This document shows positions 9,648 to 20,521 of a stretch of DNA of 64,000 nucleotides, in pieces. The translations under genes were made by a program, and so were the position numbers. The notes under the pieces were generated by a model. That model worked only from the letters and a program-made list of their open reading frames with translations, was not told where the DNA came from and searched no databases. Within the stretch, counting starts at the first letter, position 1. Each line of letters starts with the position of its first letter. Source of the stretch: an unidentified eubacterium SCB49 (GTDB lineage Bacteria > Bacteroidota > Bacteroidia > Flavobacteriales > Flavobacteriaceae); contig ABCO01000002.1 of the NCBI GenBank assembly GCA_000170815.1, positions 1 to 64,000 on the forward strand, given 5' to 3'.

Positions 9648-10124
9648 ATGAAGTTCTGGCCAAAAAAAGAATACCACTTCACGTTAATAGACACACAAGA
9701 AAAAACGCTAGAACGGCTTAAAAGACGTACTGAACACTCAAAACACCTAACATCAAGCCACACAGATAAATCTTTTAGAGGAATAATTAATCATCATCAA
9801 TTTAAGCTCATTACATCTGAGATAGGTTTTGGAGCATTTTGTGTTTTAGAAGGAACCATAGAGCCTAATGGTGTAAAAATTACAATCACTATCCACAAAG
9901 TCTTTAAAGGTTTTTTACTTCTATTTATGTTATTTCCTGTAGCTGCAGTATGCATACAGCTACTTACAGCAACAGCAGCATTTCATTGGCTCATGATTGT
10001 GATTATGCTAGGACAAATTGCTGTAATTAGATTTATCCTTATCCCCTTATTCTTTAAACGATTATCCAAACGAAGCCTGCAAAGCCTTAGAGACGTTTTA
10101 GATATACAATTAATAAAAAAGTAA
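9648..10124 (+). CDS. Membrane protein of unknown function (two helices)
   Basis: 158 residues. The N-terminal half (1-85) is soluble and basic, resembling a small beta-type domain. Two hydrophobic helices follow at about 90-108 and 112-132, and a basic C-terminal tail. I do not recognise a family. It is 54 bases after the DUF192 gene on the same strand and is followed by a strong bidirectional terminator, so it is likely the last gene of the lgt transcript. Confidence 0.7.
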   Translation: MKFWPKKEYHFTLIDTQEKTLERLKRRTEHSKHLTSSHTDKSFRGIINHHQFKLITSEIGFGAFCVLEGTIEPNGVKITITIHKVFKGFLLLFMLFPVAAVCIQLLTATAAFHWLMIVIMLGQIAVIRFILIPLFFKRLSKRSLQSLRDVLDIQLIKK

Positions 10125-10172
10125 TCTTAGCAAGCCACAAAAATCAAATATTTAATATTTCCGAAGCATAAA

Positions 10173-10206
10173 AAAAGCCTTTCAAGCATACACTTGAAAG
10201 GCTTTT
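10173..10206. terminator. Bidirectional terminator between the lgt operon and secDF
   Basis: A perfect 14-bp stem (AAAAGCCTTTCAAG with its complement) and a 6-base loop, flanked by A and T runs. It serves the plus-strand genes ending at 10124 and secDF ending at 10227. Confidence 0.85.
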
Positions 10207-10226
10207 ATAATTTTAAAGAAATAAGA

Positions 10227-13200
10227 TTAAGCTTCTGCAGCTTCTTCTAATTCATCCTCCTTTTTATTACTTAAGTCAATTCCTTTATTCTTTACAGAAT
10301 CAAACATCACTGGTGTTGCAATGAATAGTGAAGAATAAGTACCAACTAGCACCCCTATTATTAAGGCAAATATCAATCCTTTGATTGATTCTGCTCCAAA
10401 TAAGAAGATAGAAAGTAATACGATTAAAGTAGTAAGAGACGTATTTAATGTACGGCTTAATGTACTGTTTAATGCCTCATTAATTACTTTACCTAATGGC
10501 CACGATGTGTGCTCATTAAAGTACTCTCTAATTCTATCAAACACAACCACGGTATCATTTAATGAATATCCAATAACCGTTAAGATTGCAGCAATAAAAG
10601 ATTGGTCGATCTCCATACTAAATGGCATAAAGCTATATGTAAGAGAGAATATACCTAATACGATAATAACATCATGAAATACTGCAGAAACAGCACCTAA
10701 ACTAAACTGCCATCTTCTAAAACGTAATAATATATACAAGAACACAACTAATAATGAACCTAAGATTGCCCAAACAGAAGATTTCTTGATATCATCCGCA
10801 ATAGAAGGGCTCACTTTATAAGACTCCATTCTACCCGCTACCTTCGTTGCATCATCGCTAGTAAAAGCTTCAAATGTCATCGTTCCTGGCAAGTAAGGTT
10901 TAAGACCTGTAAATAGTTTGTTTTCTATTTCTTGATCTATTGCCGTACCTGTTTCATTTACTTTATATTTTGTTGTGATTTTCAATTGATTATCACCACC
11001 GTATGTTTTTGCTTCTGCACTTCCAAAAACCTCAACAAGACTTTCTTCTACTTTATTAGCATCTACATCTTGATCAAAACGTACTGTGTAAGTTCTACCT
11101 CCAACAAAGTCAACACCTTGATTAAGACCGTTAGTAAATAAAGAACCAAGACTAACTACGATTAATACAGTAGAAATAATATAAGCCATTTTACGCTTCC
11201 CTAAGAAGTCGATATTTACATTTCTCAAGAAGTTTTTAGTAAGACCTGTAGAGAAGTCTAATGACTTACCATTTTTAGTATAACGATCTACAAATAATCT
11301 TGTAATAAAGATTGCTGTAAATAAAGAAGTTAAAATACCAATTAATAATGTAGTTGCAAAACCTTTGATTGGTCCTGTACCAAATACTAATAAAATAATA
11401 CCAGTAAGTCCCGTAGTAATGTTTGCATCTAAAATAGAAGATAATGCATTACTAAATCCATCTTTAATCGCATCTTTTTGTGATTTTCCTTTATACATCT
11501 CTTCTTTGATCCTCTCAAAGATTAACACGTTTGCATCAACAGACATACCAATAGTTAATACAACCCCCGCAATTCCAGGTAAAGTTAATACAGCTCCTAA
11601 TCCAGCAAGAACACCAAAAATAAATAAGATGTTTACTGCAAGTGCAACATCTGCAAAAGCTCCAGCTTTACCATAGTATAAAATCATCCATAACAATACA
11701 AATAACAACGCAATACCAAATGATAGCATACCACTTCTTACCGCTTCCTTACCTAAAGTAGGTCCTACAACCTCTCCTTGAATAATCTCTGCAGAAGCAG
11801 GTAATTTACCCGCACGTAATACGTTTGCTAAATCTTGAGCTTCAAGTATTGAAAAGTTACCCGTAATAGAGCTATTTCCTCCTGGGATACCACCTGGACT
11901 AGTTACACCCGGTGCACTATAAACCACATCATCAAGTACAATTGCAATCTGGCTTTGATTTAAGTTTGCTTGGTTTGTCATTTCTTGCCAAACCTTAGCT
12001 CCTTTACCATTCATTTGCATAGATACAGCTACTTCTCCAGATGCTCCGTAAGTTTGTAAAGCATCTACAACTACATCACCAGAAAGTGGTGGCACATCTT
12101 GTTTGTTTCCTTTAAGTGCATAAAGATTAACAACCTTAATTTCTTCCTCTTCACCATCAGCATTAATTACCTCTAGTGTTGTTGGCTGTTCCCACACAAA
12201 GTTTGCATAACGCATATCTCCTTTAAGTAGAGATCTTACCTGTGGCATATTAAGGTATTCCAAAATTTCATCAGCATCTTTTTCGTAAAAAGTAGCTATA
12301 ATTGGACTTCCAGAAACTCCTGGACGAACCATCTTAGATGTAATTGGGTATTCTACTGAAGCATCAACTTCTTCTTCAGCTACTTCTTCACCACCTAATA
12401 AATCATCTAATGAATCATCACCATCTTGAGCAGCTTCTTCTACTTCTTCCTGTACCGCTTCTACTTCTTCTTTAACAGGGTTTTTTGCTTTATTAATTTC
12501 TCTAATCTTGCTTTCTGCTTGCATAACGAAACCAGCAATCTCGTCACTCTTATATACATCCCAAAATTCTAACTGAGCTGTTTTAGTTACAAGATCTGTT
12601 ACACGGCTTACATCTTTAGCTCCAGGTAATTCTACTAAAATACGAGCAGATTCTCCTAAACGCTGAATGTTAGGTTGTGTTACCCCAAACTTATCAATAC
12701 GCTTACGTAATACCTCAAAAGCAGAAGTAATAGACTCATCAATCTTACGCTCAATAATTACCTTAACCTCATCATTAGGTTGGTCAAGAGAAATATCATC
12801 TTCTAGATTCTTGTTAAAGAAAATATCTGGAGATGCTAATGAATTCTCTCCATCTAACGCATCAAACGCTGTAAAGAAAGATTGTAAGTAAGTATCTTGA
12901 GAACTTTTCTGTAATTCATCTGCATTTTTTAAAGCTAAATTAAATGCAGGGTCCTTTGTGTTATTTGCAAGACCTTGTAAAATATCTTTAACAGATACTT
13001 GAAGAATTACGTTAATACCACCTTTAAGGTCAAGCCCTTTATTAAGTTCTTTTTCTTTTGCAGTATTATAGTCAATACCCATAAAGATAGGGTCGTTCCC
13101 TATTGAATCTAAGTAACGAAGCTCAGCAACGTCTCTCTCGTTGGGCATTGTTGCTGGGTATTTAGCGTCAGCATATGCCTTGGCTTCTGTTTCTGTACTT

Positions 13201-13286
13201 GATGCGAAGTATGTAAATGATAATTGGTATAAACTTACCAAACCAAATAATACTGCAAAAAGTGTAATTAGTCCTTTGTTTTGCAT
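10227..13286 (-). CDS. secDF: Protein translocase subunit SecDF (fused)
   Basis: Proton-driven accessory of the SecYEG translocon that pulls preproteins across the inner membrane. One 1019-residue chain joins SecD (about 1-660) and SecF (about 685-1000), the fused form usual in Bacteroidota. Seen are the SecD N-terminal helix, the P1 motif region LRKRIDKFGV, the six-helix SecD block, and then SecF starting with NIDFLGKRK and ending with its own helix block. An acidic, Glu-rich insertion at about 265-312 is absent from proteobacterial SecD and sits in the periplasmic part. A promoter-like TATCTTCG lies at 13323-13330. Transcription ends at the terminator at 10173-10206. Confidence 0.96.
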   Translation of the reverse strand: MQNKGLITLFAVLFGLVSLYQLSFTYFASSTETEAKAYADAKYPATMPNERDVAELRYLDSIGNDPIFMGIDYNTAKEKELNKGLDLKGGINVILQVSVKDILQGLANNTKDPAFNLALKNADELQKSSQDTYLQSFFTAFDALDGENSLASPDIFFNKNLEDDISLDQPNDEVKVIIERKIDESITSAFEVLRKRIDKFGVTQPNIQRLGESARILVELPGAKDVSRVTDLVTKTAQLEFWDVYKSDEIAGFVMQAESKIREINKAKNPVKEEVEAVQEEVEEAAQDGDDSLDDLLGGEEVAEEEVDASVEYPITSKMVRPGVSGSPIIATFYEKDADEILEYLNMPQVRSLLKGDMRYANFVWEQPTTLEVINADGEEEEIKVVNLYALKGNKQDVPPLSGDVVVDALQTYGASGEVAVSMQMNGKGAKVWQEMTNQANLNQSQIAIVLDDVVYSAPGVTSPGGIPGGNSSITGNFSILEAQDLANVLRAGKLPASAEIIQGEVVGPTLGKEAVRSGMLSFGIALLFVLLWMILYYGKAGAFADVALAVNILFIFGVLAGLGAVLTLPGIAGVVLTIGMSVDANVLIFERIKEEMYKGKSQKDAIKDGFSNALSSILDANITTGLTGIILLVFGTGPIKGFATTLLIGILTSLFTAIFITRLFVDRYTKNGKSLDFSTGLTKNFLRNVNIDFLGKRKMAYIISTVLIVVSLGSLFTNGLNQGVDFVGGRTYTVRFDQDVDANKVEESLVEVFGSAEAKTYGGDNQLKITTKYKVNETGTAIDQEIENKLFTGLKPYLPGTMTFEAFTSDDATKVAGRMESYKVSPSIADDIKKSSVWAILGSLLVVFLYILLRFRRWQFSLGAVSAVFHDVIIVLGIFSLTYSFMPFSMEIDQSFIAAILTVIGYSLNDTVVVFDRIREYFNEHTSWPLGKVINEALNSTLSRTLNTSLTTLIVLLSIFLFGAESIKGLIFALIIGVLVGTYSSLFIATPVMFDSVKNKGIDLSNKKEDELEEAAEA

Positions 13287-13322
13287 TTTAAATGTTTTTT
13301 ATAATCAAAATTTTAATCGGGC

Positions 13323-13330
13323 GAAGATAC
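13323..13330 (-). promoter_or_regulatory. Candidate secDF -7 box (TATCTTCG)
   Basis: On the minus strand TATCTTCG matches TAnnTTTG except one base and stands 36 bases before the secDF ATG. Confidence 0.35.
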
Positions 13331-13462
13331 TTCTATACCCGTAATTTGACAATTATTTATAAGTGAAAATAGCTTCGAGATAACTCAAGCTAATGTTTTA
13401 AAAATCTATAGTTCGTAATGACCATAAATCTTCTAAATAAATTCTGCGGAAATACTCCAAAA

Positions 13463-14071
13463 TTAAACAATAGGTCCAGCGCGAGTCTCTGGAAATAAAC
13501 GGGAAGATAAGCCTACAGTTATCGACTGTCGACTAAAGATTAATACCGAAACATCGGTTATTTTTAATTCTTTTTTAAAAATGCTTGAAACAGCTGTAAA
13601 GGAGAAATCTGGCGGATAAAAACGACTGCTTTTTGTGTCAATCTCTAGCAGATGCCCTTTTAAACCATTATGAACATCTATTTCATTACCAATTTCAGAA
13701 ACGGTAAATTGATAAGCATCAAAACTTTCTTGAAAAGGCAGATTTTTATGACCCGAAGGTGTTACACCTTTGGTCTCAGAAAAAGGATGTTGTTGTCTTG
13801 TGAAAAACGCTTGTATTGCCGAAACATCAATATCGCTGTAATAAGAGATCTTTAAGGTTCCGTTTGCGCGATGACTTATCTGCACATCATGCACCCCTAA
13901 CACTTCTAATTGTGCTCTTACCTGAGCAATAGCCGTAGCAGCATCTTCTTTAGATGTTGTTTCAGAAAACTGAACAACAATCTCTTGATTAGGTACAGAA
14001 AAAGGAACGAAGCCTACGCCCATTACCGTAATCAATGTCACAAAAGTTGCTATATACCAGTTTTTTAGCAT
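13463..14071 (-). CDS. Membrane-anchored protein of unknown function, possibly SecD P1-like
   Basis: 202 residues. One N-terminal membrane helix (5-23) is followed by a soluble periplasmic part with alpha/beta pattern. Residues about 45-80 contain a helix, then LGV, then a strand bearing His-Arg and GTLKISYY. That order resembles the repeated-helix and strand unit in SecD P1 (RIDKFGV ... QRLGESARILVEL in the neighbouring SecDF). No family is recognised. It lies 176 bases upstream of secDF on the same strand. A -7 box stands 4 bases before its ATG. The C-terminal 70 residues show no clear motif. Confidence 0.65.
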   Translation of the reverse strand: MLKNWYIATFVTLITVMGVGFVPFSVPNQEIVVQFSETTSKEDAATAIAQVRAQLEVLGVHDVQISHRANGTLKISYYSDIDVSAIQAFFTRQQHPFSETKGVTPSGHKNLPFQESFDAYQFTVSEIGNEIDVHNGLKGHLLEIDTKSSRFYPPDFSFTAVSSIFKKELKITDVSVLIFSRQSITVGLSSRLFPETRAGPIV

Positions 14072-14075
14072 CGGT

Positions 14076-14083
14076 CAAATATA
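14076..14083 (-). promoter_or_regulatory. -7 box abutting the start of the 202-residue gene (TATATTTG)
   Basis: TATATTTG on the minus strand matches TAnnTTTG exactly. Only 4 bases separate it from the ATG at 14071, so the transcript would have almost no leader. Confidence 0.5.
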
Positions 14084-14148
14084 ATTAAATCTGACGGGAA
14101 TACTTTAAAAAGATATGAAGAAAAAAAAGCATAAAATTTTCGCATAAA

Positions 14149-14182
14149 AAAACCTCCTAGATGTATATATCTAGAAGGTTTT
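14149..14182 (-). terminator. Terminator downstream of mdh
   Basis: A 14-bp stem with one mismatch (AAAACCTCCTAGAT against ATCTAGAAGGTTTT) and a 6-base loop. A and T runs lie on the two sides. Confidence 0.75.
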
Positions 14183-14199
14183 ATCAATTTTATTTTACC

Positions 14200-14224
14200 G
14201 TCTTTGCCTACGCTCAGACTGATA
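14200..14224. repeat. Single degenerate REP-like copy
   Basis: The 25 bases match the folE-cysS repeat consensus at 21 positions. It lies between the mdh stop and the mdh terminator. Confidence 0.6.
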
Positions 14225-14233
14225 AAAATATCA

Positions 14234-15160
14234 TTACAATTCTAATAAACCATTAGTTGCACGCACACCTTCTGCAGATGCTTGCATGTGTTCTTTTTCT
14301 GCATCATTTAACGTGATATCTACGATACTTTCAATCCCGTTACGACCCAACACAACTGGTACACCAATACAAAGATCACTTAAACCATATTCTCCATCTA
14401 ATAAAGTAGAACAAGGGAAGATTTTCTTTTGGTCACAAGCAATTGCTTGCACTAAACCAGAAACCGCTGCACCTGGAGCATACCAAGCAGAAGTACCTAA
14501 CAATCCTGTTAATGTAGCCCCACCTACTTTAGTTGCTTCCTTTACCTCATTTAATCGCTCTTCAGAAATAAACTCAGTTACAGGCACACTATTTCTAGTA
14601 GCTAAACGCGTTAATGGCACCATTCCTTTATCACTGTGCCCACCAATTACCATTCCGTCAACATCACTAATAGGCGCACCTAAAGCTTCTGCTAATCTGT
14701 ATTTAAAACGAGCACTATCTAAAGCACCACCCATACCGATAATTCTGTTTTTAGGAAGACCTGTCGTTTTATGAACTAAGTACGTCATTGTATCCATTGG
14801 GTTACTCACCACAATGATAATTGTATTAGGAGATTGCTCAATTAAACTTGAAGAAACACTTTTTACAATACCAGCATTGATACCAATTAACTCTTCACGA
14901 GTCATACCTGGCTTCCTTGGAATTCCGCTTGTAATTACACAAATATCACTACCAGCTGTTTTACTATAATCTCCAGTTACCCCAGTGATTTTTGTATCAA
15001 ATCCATTTAAAGATGCTGTTTGCATAAGGTCCATTGCTTTTCCTTCTGCAAAACCTTCTTTGATATCTACTAAAACTACTTCGCTAGCAAAATTTTTGAT
15101 TGCGATATATTCGGCACAACTTGCACCTACTGCTCCTGCTCCTACTACTGTTACTTTCAT
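14234..15160 (-). CDS. mdh: Malate dehydrogenase (NAD, LDH-like type)
   Basis: Interconverts malate and oxaloacetate in the TCA cycle. 308 residues, a normal length. The Rossmann glycine motif GAGAVGAS stands at 7-14. The substrate-loop Arg is in RKPGMTREEL near residue 83, and VVSNPMD is in the core. The catalytic His is in IGGHSDKG near residue 174. The pattern is that of the LDH-like malate dehydrogenase, as usual in Bacteroidota. It ends at its own terminator, with a degenerate REP-like copy between stop and stem. A TATTTTTG box at 15278-15285 (minus) could be its promoter with a leader of about 117 bases. Confidence 0.96.
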   Translation of the reverse strand: MKVTVVGAGAVGASCAEYIAIKNFASEVVLVDIKEGFAEGKAMDLMQTASLNGFDTKITGVTGDYSKTAGSDICVITSGIPRKPGMTREELIGINAGIVKSVSSSLIEQSPNTIIIVVSNPMDTMTYLVHKTTGLPKNRIIGMGGALDSARFKYRLAEALGAPISDVDGMVIGGHSDKGMVPLTRLATRNSVPVTEFISEERLNEVKEATKVGGATLTGLLGTSAWYAPGAAVSGLVQAIACDQKKIFPCSTLLDGEYGLSDLCIGVPVVLGRNGIESIVDITLNDAEKEHMQASAEGVRATNGLLEL

Positions 15161-15474
15161 ATTATTTCCCGCTAAGGCGAGATACTTTTTATTCTAAAAT
15201 ATGCCGTTTTTAGCATCTTTAGAGAATTAAACATTTACTTTAAAATTCTGAAACCATACAACCCCAGAACTTACATACAAAAATACTAATTAATCAGACT
15301 ACCTAAAGGCTGTCAACCATTAAAATTTCTTGAAAATTCAAGTAAATCACCTCGCATTCACTATAATACTCATCATTTATCTTCAAAAACGCTTAAAAGT
15401 AAGCTTAAAAACAAAAAACTTTACACTACGAGATGACGACACAACACCAAATTAGGCATTTCTAAAACACAAAA
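15161..15474. other. Intergenic stretch between mdh and gyrB
   Basis: About 310 bases without a supportable gene. On the minus strand TATTTTTG at 15278-15285 may be the mdh promoter. Near 15170-15186 there is a short imperfect CCCGC-TAAG-GCGAG inverted repeat. Nothing else was seen. Confidence 0.5.
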
Positions 15475-15511
15475 AAACTGCTTAAATACCATAACGATAT
15501 TTAAGCAGTTT
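15475..15511 (-). terminator. Terminator downstream of gyrB
   Basis: A perfect 14-bp stem (AAACTGCTTAAATA and its complement) with a 9-base loop and flanking A and T runs, 22 bases after the gyrB stop. Confidence 0.85.
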
Positions 15512-15533
15512 CTTATATAATTACCCGAATGGT

Positions 15534-17821
<2,288 letters not shown>

Positions 17822-18391
17822 ATGAAAAAATCTATTTTTAGTGCATTAGTCCTAGCATTAGTAACACTTGTTTCTACAAACACCTATGCGCAAGAGTTTA
17901 AAGACTTAGACAAAAGTCCAATGGACCAAGCCGCTTTCCCTGTTAGCTACAAAGAATCAGACAAGGCAGTTAAAGTAACTTATGGTAGACCTCAACTAAA
18001 CGAACGTCCTTTAGCAAAATTAGCACCAAACGGTAACGTATGGCGCACAGGAGCAAACGAAGCTGCTGAAATCACTTTCTACAAAGATATGATGGTAGGT
18101 AAAACTAAAGTAGCTAAAGGTACTTACTCTCTTTTCACAATTCCAGGAGAGAAAACTTGGACAATCATTATCAACAAGGACATTAATGTTTGGGGAGCTT
18201 ATTCGTATAACGAAAAGAACGACGTAGCAAGAACAACAGCTACTGTATCTGCCTCTAAAGAGCCAATTGAAGCTTTTTCTGTTGCATTTGAAGCAGAAGG
18301 AACAAACATCGCTATGTATATGGGATGGGGTGACGTTGTAACTAAAACAATTTTAACACCTGCAGCAACAATGAGTGGACTTAAAAAATAA
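17822..18391 (+). CDS. DUF2911 family exported protein
   Basis: 189 residues with a signal peptide ending near TNTYAQ. The mature part carries the DUF2911 pattern: KVTYGRPQLNERPL, a NVWRTGANEAAEITF block near residue 75, GTYSLFTIPG and WGDVVTKTIL. These periplasmic beta-rich proteins are common in Bacteroidota and have no assigned reaction. The gene stands alone, with its own promoter and a strong terminator shared with queE on the other strand. Confidence 0.9.
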   Translation: MKKSIFSALVLALVTLVSTNTYAQEFKDLDKSPMDQAAFPVSYKESDKAVKVTYGRPQLNERPLAKLAPNGNVWRTGANEAAEITFYKDMMVGKTKVAKGTYSLFTIPGEKTWTIIINKDINVWGAYSYNEKNDVARTTATVSASKEPIEAFSVAFEAEGTNIAMYMGWGDVVTKTILTPAATMSGLKK

Positions 18392-18412
18392 GCTACTTAT
18401 TTATAGTATTTT

Positions 18413-18459
18413 AAAATGCCGTTTTACACTGGATTAATCACAGTATAAAACGGCATTTT
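18413..18459. terminator. Bidirectional terminator between DUF2911 and queE
   Basis: A 19-bp stem with one mismatch (AAAATGCCGTTTTACACTG against CAGTATAAAACGGCATTTT) and a 9-base loop. It ends 3 bases before the queE stop codon at 18462. Confidence 0.85.
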
Positions 18460-18461
18460 TT

Positions 18462-19091
18462 TTATGGAATATTAAGATACTTATGCGTTTGTAAAGACAC
18501 CACCCATTTAGGATTCTGCATCACATAATCTACAATCTCAGGCACCATCTTATCACGCTTGCTCCATTCTGGCTGTAAAAACAATTTACAATCTGCATTC
18601 ACTTTAGAAGCTTGTTCTTCTGCAAAACGAAAATCATCTTTATTATAGATAATCATTTTTAATTCGTGTGCTGCAGCATACACTTCTGGTGTAGGTAATT
18701 TCATTTTTTTAGGAGAAAGACAAATCCAATCCCAAGTACCACTTAAAGAATAAGCCCCAGAAGTCTCTATATGTGTATTTACACCTTTAGACTTAAGCAG
18801 CTCTGTTAAGGGGTTCATATCCCACATTAAAGGTTCACCACCCGTAATAACAATAGTTTTAGAATATTTTGCAGCATTATCTGCAATAGTTTCAATACTC
18901 GTAGGCGGATGTATATCTGGATTCCAACTTTCTTTTACATCACACCAATGGCAACCTACATCACAACCGCCTATTCTAATAAAATAAGCCGCAGTACCTT
19001 TATAGTACCCCTCTCCTTGAATGGTGTAAAATTCTTCCATCAACGGCAGAATCACTCCTTTATCTACTTGTTCTTTTAACTCCTTTTGCAT
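18462..19091 (-). CDS. queE: 7-carboxy-7-deazaguanine synthase
   Basis: Radical SAM enzyme that rearranges 6-carboxytetrahydropterin to 7-carboxy-7-deazaguanine in queuosine synthesis. The 4Fe-4S ligands are Cys43, Cys47 and Cys50, the CX3CX2C spacing particular to this family. Other conserved blocks are EEFYTIQGEG at 19-28 and TGGEPL. An in-frame ATG exists 18 bases upstream (19109), but a TATCTTTG promoter box (19098-19105) overlaps it, so the ATG at 19091 is preferred, giving 209 residues. The stop lies beside the shared terminator. folE in this window feeds the same pathway. Confidence 0.93.
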   Translation of the reverse strand: MQKELKEQVDKGVILPLMEEFYTIQGEGYYKGTAAYFIRIGGCDVGCHWCDVKESWNPDIHPPTSIETIADNAAKYSKTIVITGGEPLMWDMNPLTELLKSKGVNTHIETSGAYSLSGTWDWICLSPKKMKLPTPEVYAAAHELKMIIYNKDDFRFAEEQASKVNADCKLFLQPEWSKRDKMVPEIVDYVMQNPKWVVSLQTHKYLNIP

Positions 19092-19097
19092 AAGCGG

Positions 19098-19141
19098 CAA
19101 AGATAGCATAATTGAAATCGAAGACGAAATCTAAATCGAAG
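19098..19141 (-). promoter_or_regulatory. queE promoter with TTCGATTTC upstream elements
   Basis: The minus strand shows TATCTTTG (19098-19105) only 6 bases before the preferred ATG. TTCGATTTC lies at 19114-19122 and a partial copy (CTTCGATTT) at 19133-19141. The same nonamer precedes the lgt promoter. Confidence 0.5.
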
Positions 19142-19208
19142 ATGAATTTTTCAAAATCAAGCACTTTTTACTGATCACAAAAATAAAGTAGATGAATAAG
19201 ATTTTCCT

Positions 19209-19216
19209 TATTTTTA
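19209..19216 (+). promoter_or_regulatory. -7-like box abutting a small membrane-protein gene (TATTTTTA)
   Basis: TATTTTTA matches TAnnTTTG at all but the last base and is 5 bases before the ATG at 19222. It lies inside the longer frame that opens at 19192, which argues for the later start. Confidence 0.35.
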
Positions 19217-19221
19217 CAGCT

Positions 19222-19386
19222 ATGGACTCTTTATACACTTACCTAGCAATTGCAGGCGTTTTACTCGTAGTATTTCTTTTTAACAACAAAAAGAATAAGT
19301 CTGTAAAAAAAGACCGAAAATCTCGTAGTTTTAAACGAGCTTATTATGAGAAAAAGAAGGAAGATGAAAAATTAAAGAACAAATAA
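19222..19386 (+). CDS. Small single-pass membrane protein, unknown function
   Basis: 54 residues from the ATG at 19222 (64 from an upstream ATG at 19192). One hydrophobic helix (about 4-22) is followed by a very basic Lys/Arg-rich tail (KKDRKSRSFKRAYYEKKKEDEK), so the tail should be cytoplasmic. No family is recognised. The gene for a cobalamin adenosyltransferase starts 15 bases downstream on the same strand, so the two probably share a transcript. Confidence 0.65.
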   Translation: MDSLYTYLAIAGVLLVVFLFNNKKNKSVKKDRKSRSFKRAYYEKKKEDEKLKNK

Positions 19387-19401
19387 TTCTGAATTAAAAC
19401 T

Positions 19402-19974
19402 ATGAAAGTATATACAAAAACTGGAGATAAAGGAACCACAGCATTATTTGGTGGCACACGAGTACCCAAGCACCACATCCGTATTGAAAGCTACGGAACG
19501 GTAGACGAGTTAAACTCATTTGTTGGGCTTTTACGAGACCAAGATATGGATCCTCGTAGTAAAGAAATACTAGTCCATGTACAAAACAAGCTTTTCACTG
19601 TGGGTGCAATTTTAGCAACTCCGCCAGAAAAAGAAATTTTAAAAAACGGAAAAGAACGTCTTAATATTTCTAAAATTAGCGAAGAAGAAATTGAACTCCT
19701 AGAGAAAGAAATAGACATCATGAACGAGAGCTTACCGCCAATGACACATTTTGTATTACCCGGAGGGCACCCTACAGTGTCACATTGTCACGTTGCTCGC
19801 TGCGTATGCCGTAGAGCAGAACGCTTAGCTACTCATTTACACGAACTTGAACCTACAGACGAACGCGTTATTAAATACTTAAACAGACTATCTGACTACC
19901 TATTTGTGTTGGCACGAAAGTTGTCTTTAGACCTCAAAGCTGACGAAGTTAAATGGATACCAGAAAAGTTTTAA
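19402..19974 (+). CDS. Corrinoid adenosyltransferase, PduO type
   Basis: Transfers the 5'-deoxyadenosyl group of ATP to cob(I)alamin, making coenzyme B12. 190 residues, a typical length for the PduO/MMAB family. The N-terminal ATP-binding block is TKTGDKGTTALFGGTRVPK (5-23). ESYGTVDELNSFVG and RCVCRRAERLATHL follow, and the C-terminal RLSDYLFVLARKL motif is present. The cofactor likely serves methylmalonyl-CoA mutase, whose chaperone MeaB is encoded at 28264. The mutase itself is not in the window. Confidence 0.94.
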   Translation: MKVYTKTGDKGTTALFGGTRVPKHHIRIESYGTVDELNSFVGLLRDQDMDPRSKEILVHVQNKLFTVGAILATPPEKEILKNGKERLNISKISEEEIELLEKEIDIMNESLPPMTHFVLPGGHPTVSHCHVARCVCRRAERLATHLHELEPTDERVIKYLNRLSDYLFVLARKLSLDLKADEVKWIPEKF

Positions 19975-20059
19975 GGACCAACACTCGCTCTAAAACCAAC
20001 TAAAAACCAACCGTTTACAAACGTTCTTACAAATAACGCAGAAATAACAGTCAAATTAC

Positions 20060-20089
20060 TTGGCTTGTTCAGCTAAAAAATTATTTTTG
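20060..20089 (+). promoter_or_regulatory. Promoter of the DUF2795 gene
   Basis: TTG (20060-20062), a 19-base spacer, then TATTTTTG (20082-20089): both elements of the Bacteroidetes promoter at consensus spacing, 23 bases before the ATG. Confidence 0.6.
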
Positions 20090-20112
20090 CAGAAAATTAA
20101 ACAGCATATATT

Positions 20113-20334
20113 ATGTACTGGACATTAGAATTAGCATCTTATTTAAGTGATGCGCCGTGGCCGGCAACAAAAGATGAATTAATCGATTACGCGATTAGAA
20201 CTGGAGCGCCTCTTGAGGTTGTAGAAAACCTACAAGCCATAGAAGACGAAGGAGATTCTTATGATTCGATTGAAGAAATCTGGCCTGACTACCCTACAGA
20301 TGAAGACTATCTGTGGAATGAAGATGAATATTAG
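20113..20334 (+). CDS. DUF2795 domain protein
   Basis: 73 residues, very acidic, with the DUF2795 pattern: LASYLSDAPWPATKDELIDYAIRTGAP, VVENLQAIEDEG and a Tyr/Trp/Asp-rich C-terminus. The family is a small helical domain found across Bacteroidota with no experimentally settled role. It is soluble and cytoplasmic by prediction. It has its own well-formed promoter and a terminator, so it is a single-gene transcript. Confidence 0.9.
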   Translation: MYWTLELASYLSDAPWPATKDELIDYAIRTGAPLEVVENLQAIEDEGDSYDSIEEIWPDYPTDEDYLWNEDEY

Positions 20335-20400
20335 AACTAAAAGGTTTTAATTAATCTTTAAATTAAATAAAAGAGATCGTAGTTTATATCTCGAAGTATA

Positions 20401-20429
20401 AAAAAGCCGCTGTATTTCAGTGGCTTTTT
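20401..20429 (+). terminator. Terminator downstream of DUF2795
   Basis: A 12-bp stem with one G-T pair (AAAAAGCCGCTG against CAGTGGCTTTTT) and a 5-base loop, ending in a T run. Confidence 0.8.
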
Positions 20430-20475
20430 AAGTTTAAATTTGAACTCATTTAAACTTATTCTTTAATGAGTTCAT

Positions 20476-20507
20476 TATCTTTGAAATCCCATAAAAAAAA
20501 TGGGATT
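20476..20507 (+). promoter_or_regulatory. Promoter box and leader hairpin of the 20522 gene
   Basis: TATCTTTG (20476-20483) matches the -7 consensus. It is followed at once by a perfect 8-bp inverted repeat, AATCCCAT / ATGGGATT (20485-20492 and 20500-20507), with an A7 loop. The hairpin would form near the 5' end of the mRNA, 14 bases before the ATG. Confidence 0.5.
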
Positions 20508-20521
20508 ATGATTATTATACA

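Noticed and set aside
10381..13344. Plus-strand frames opposite secDF
   Set aside because: Antisense to a clear SecDF frame with no recognisable content.
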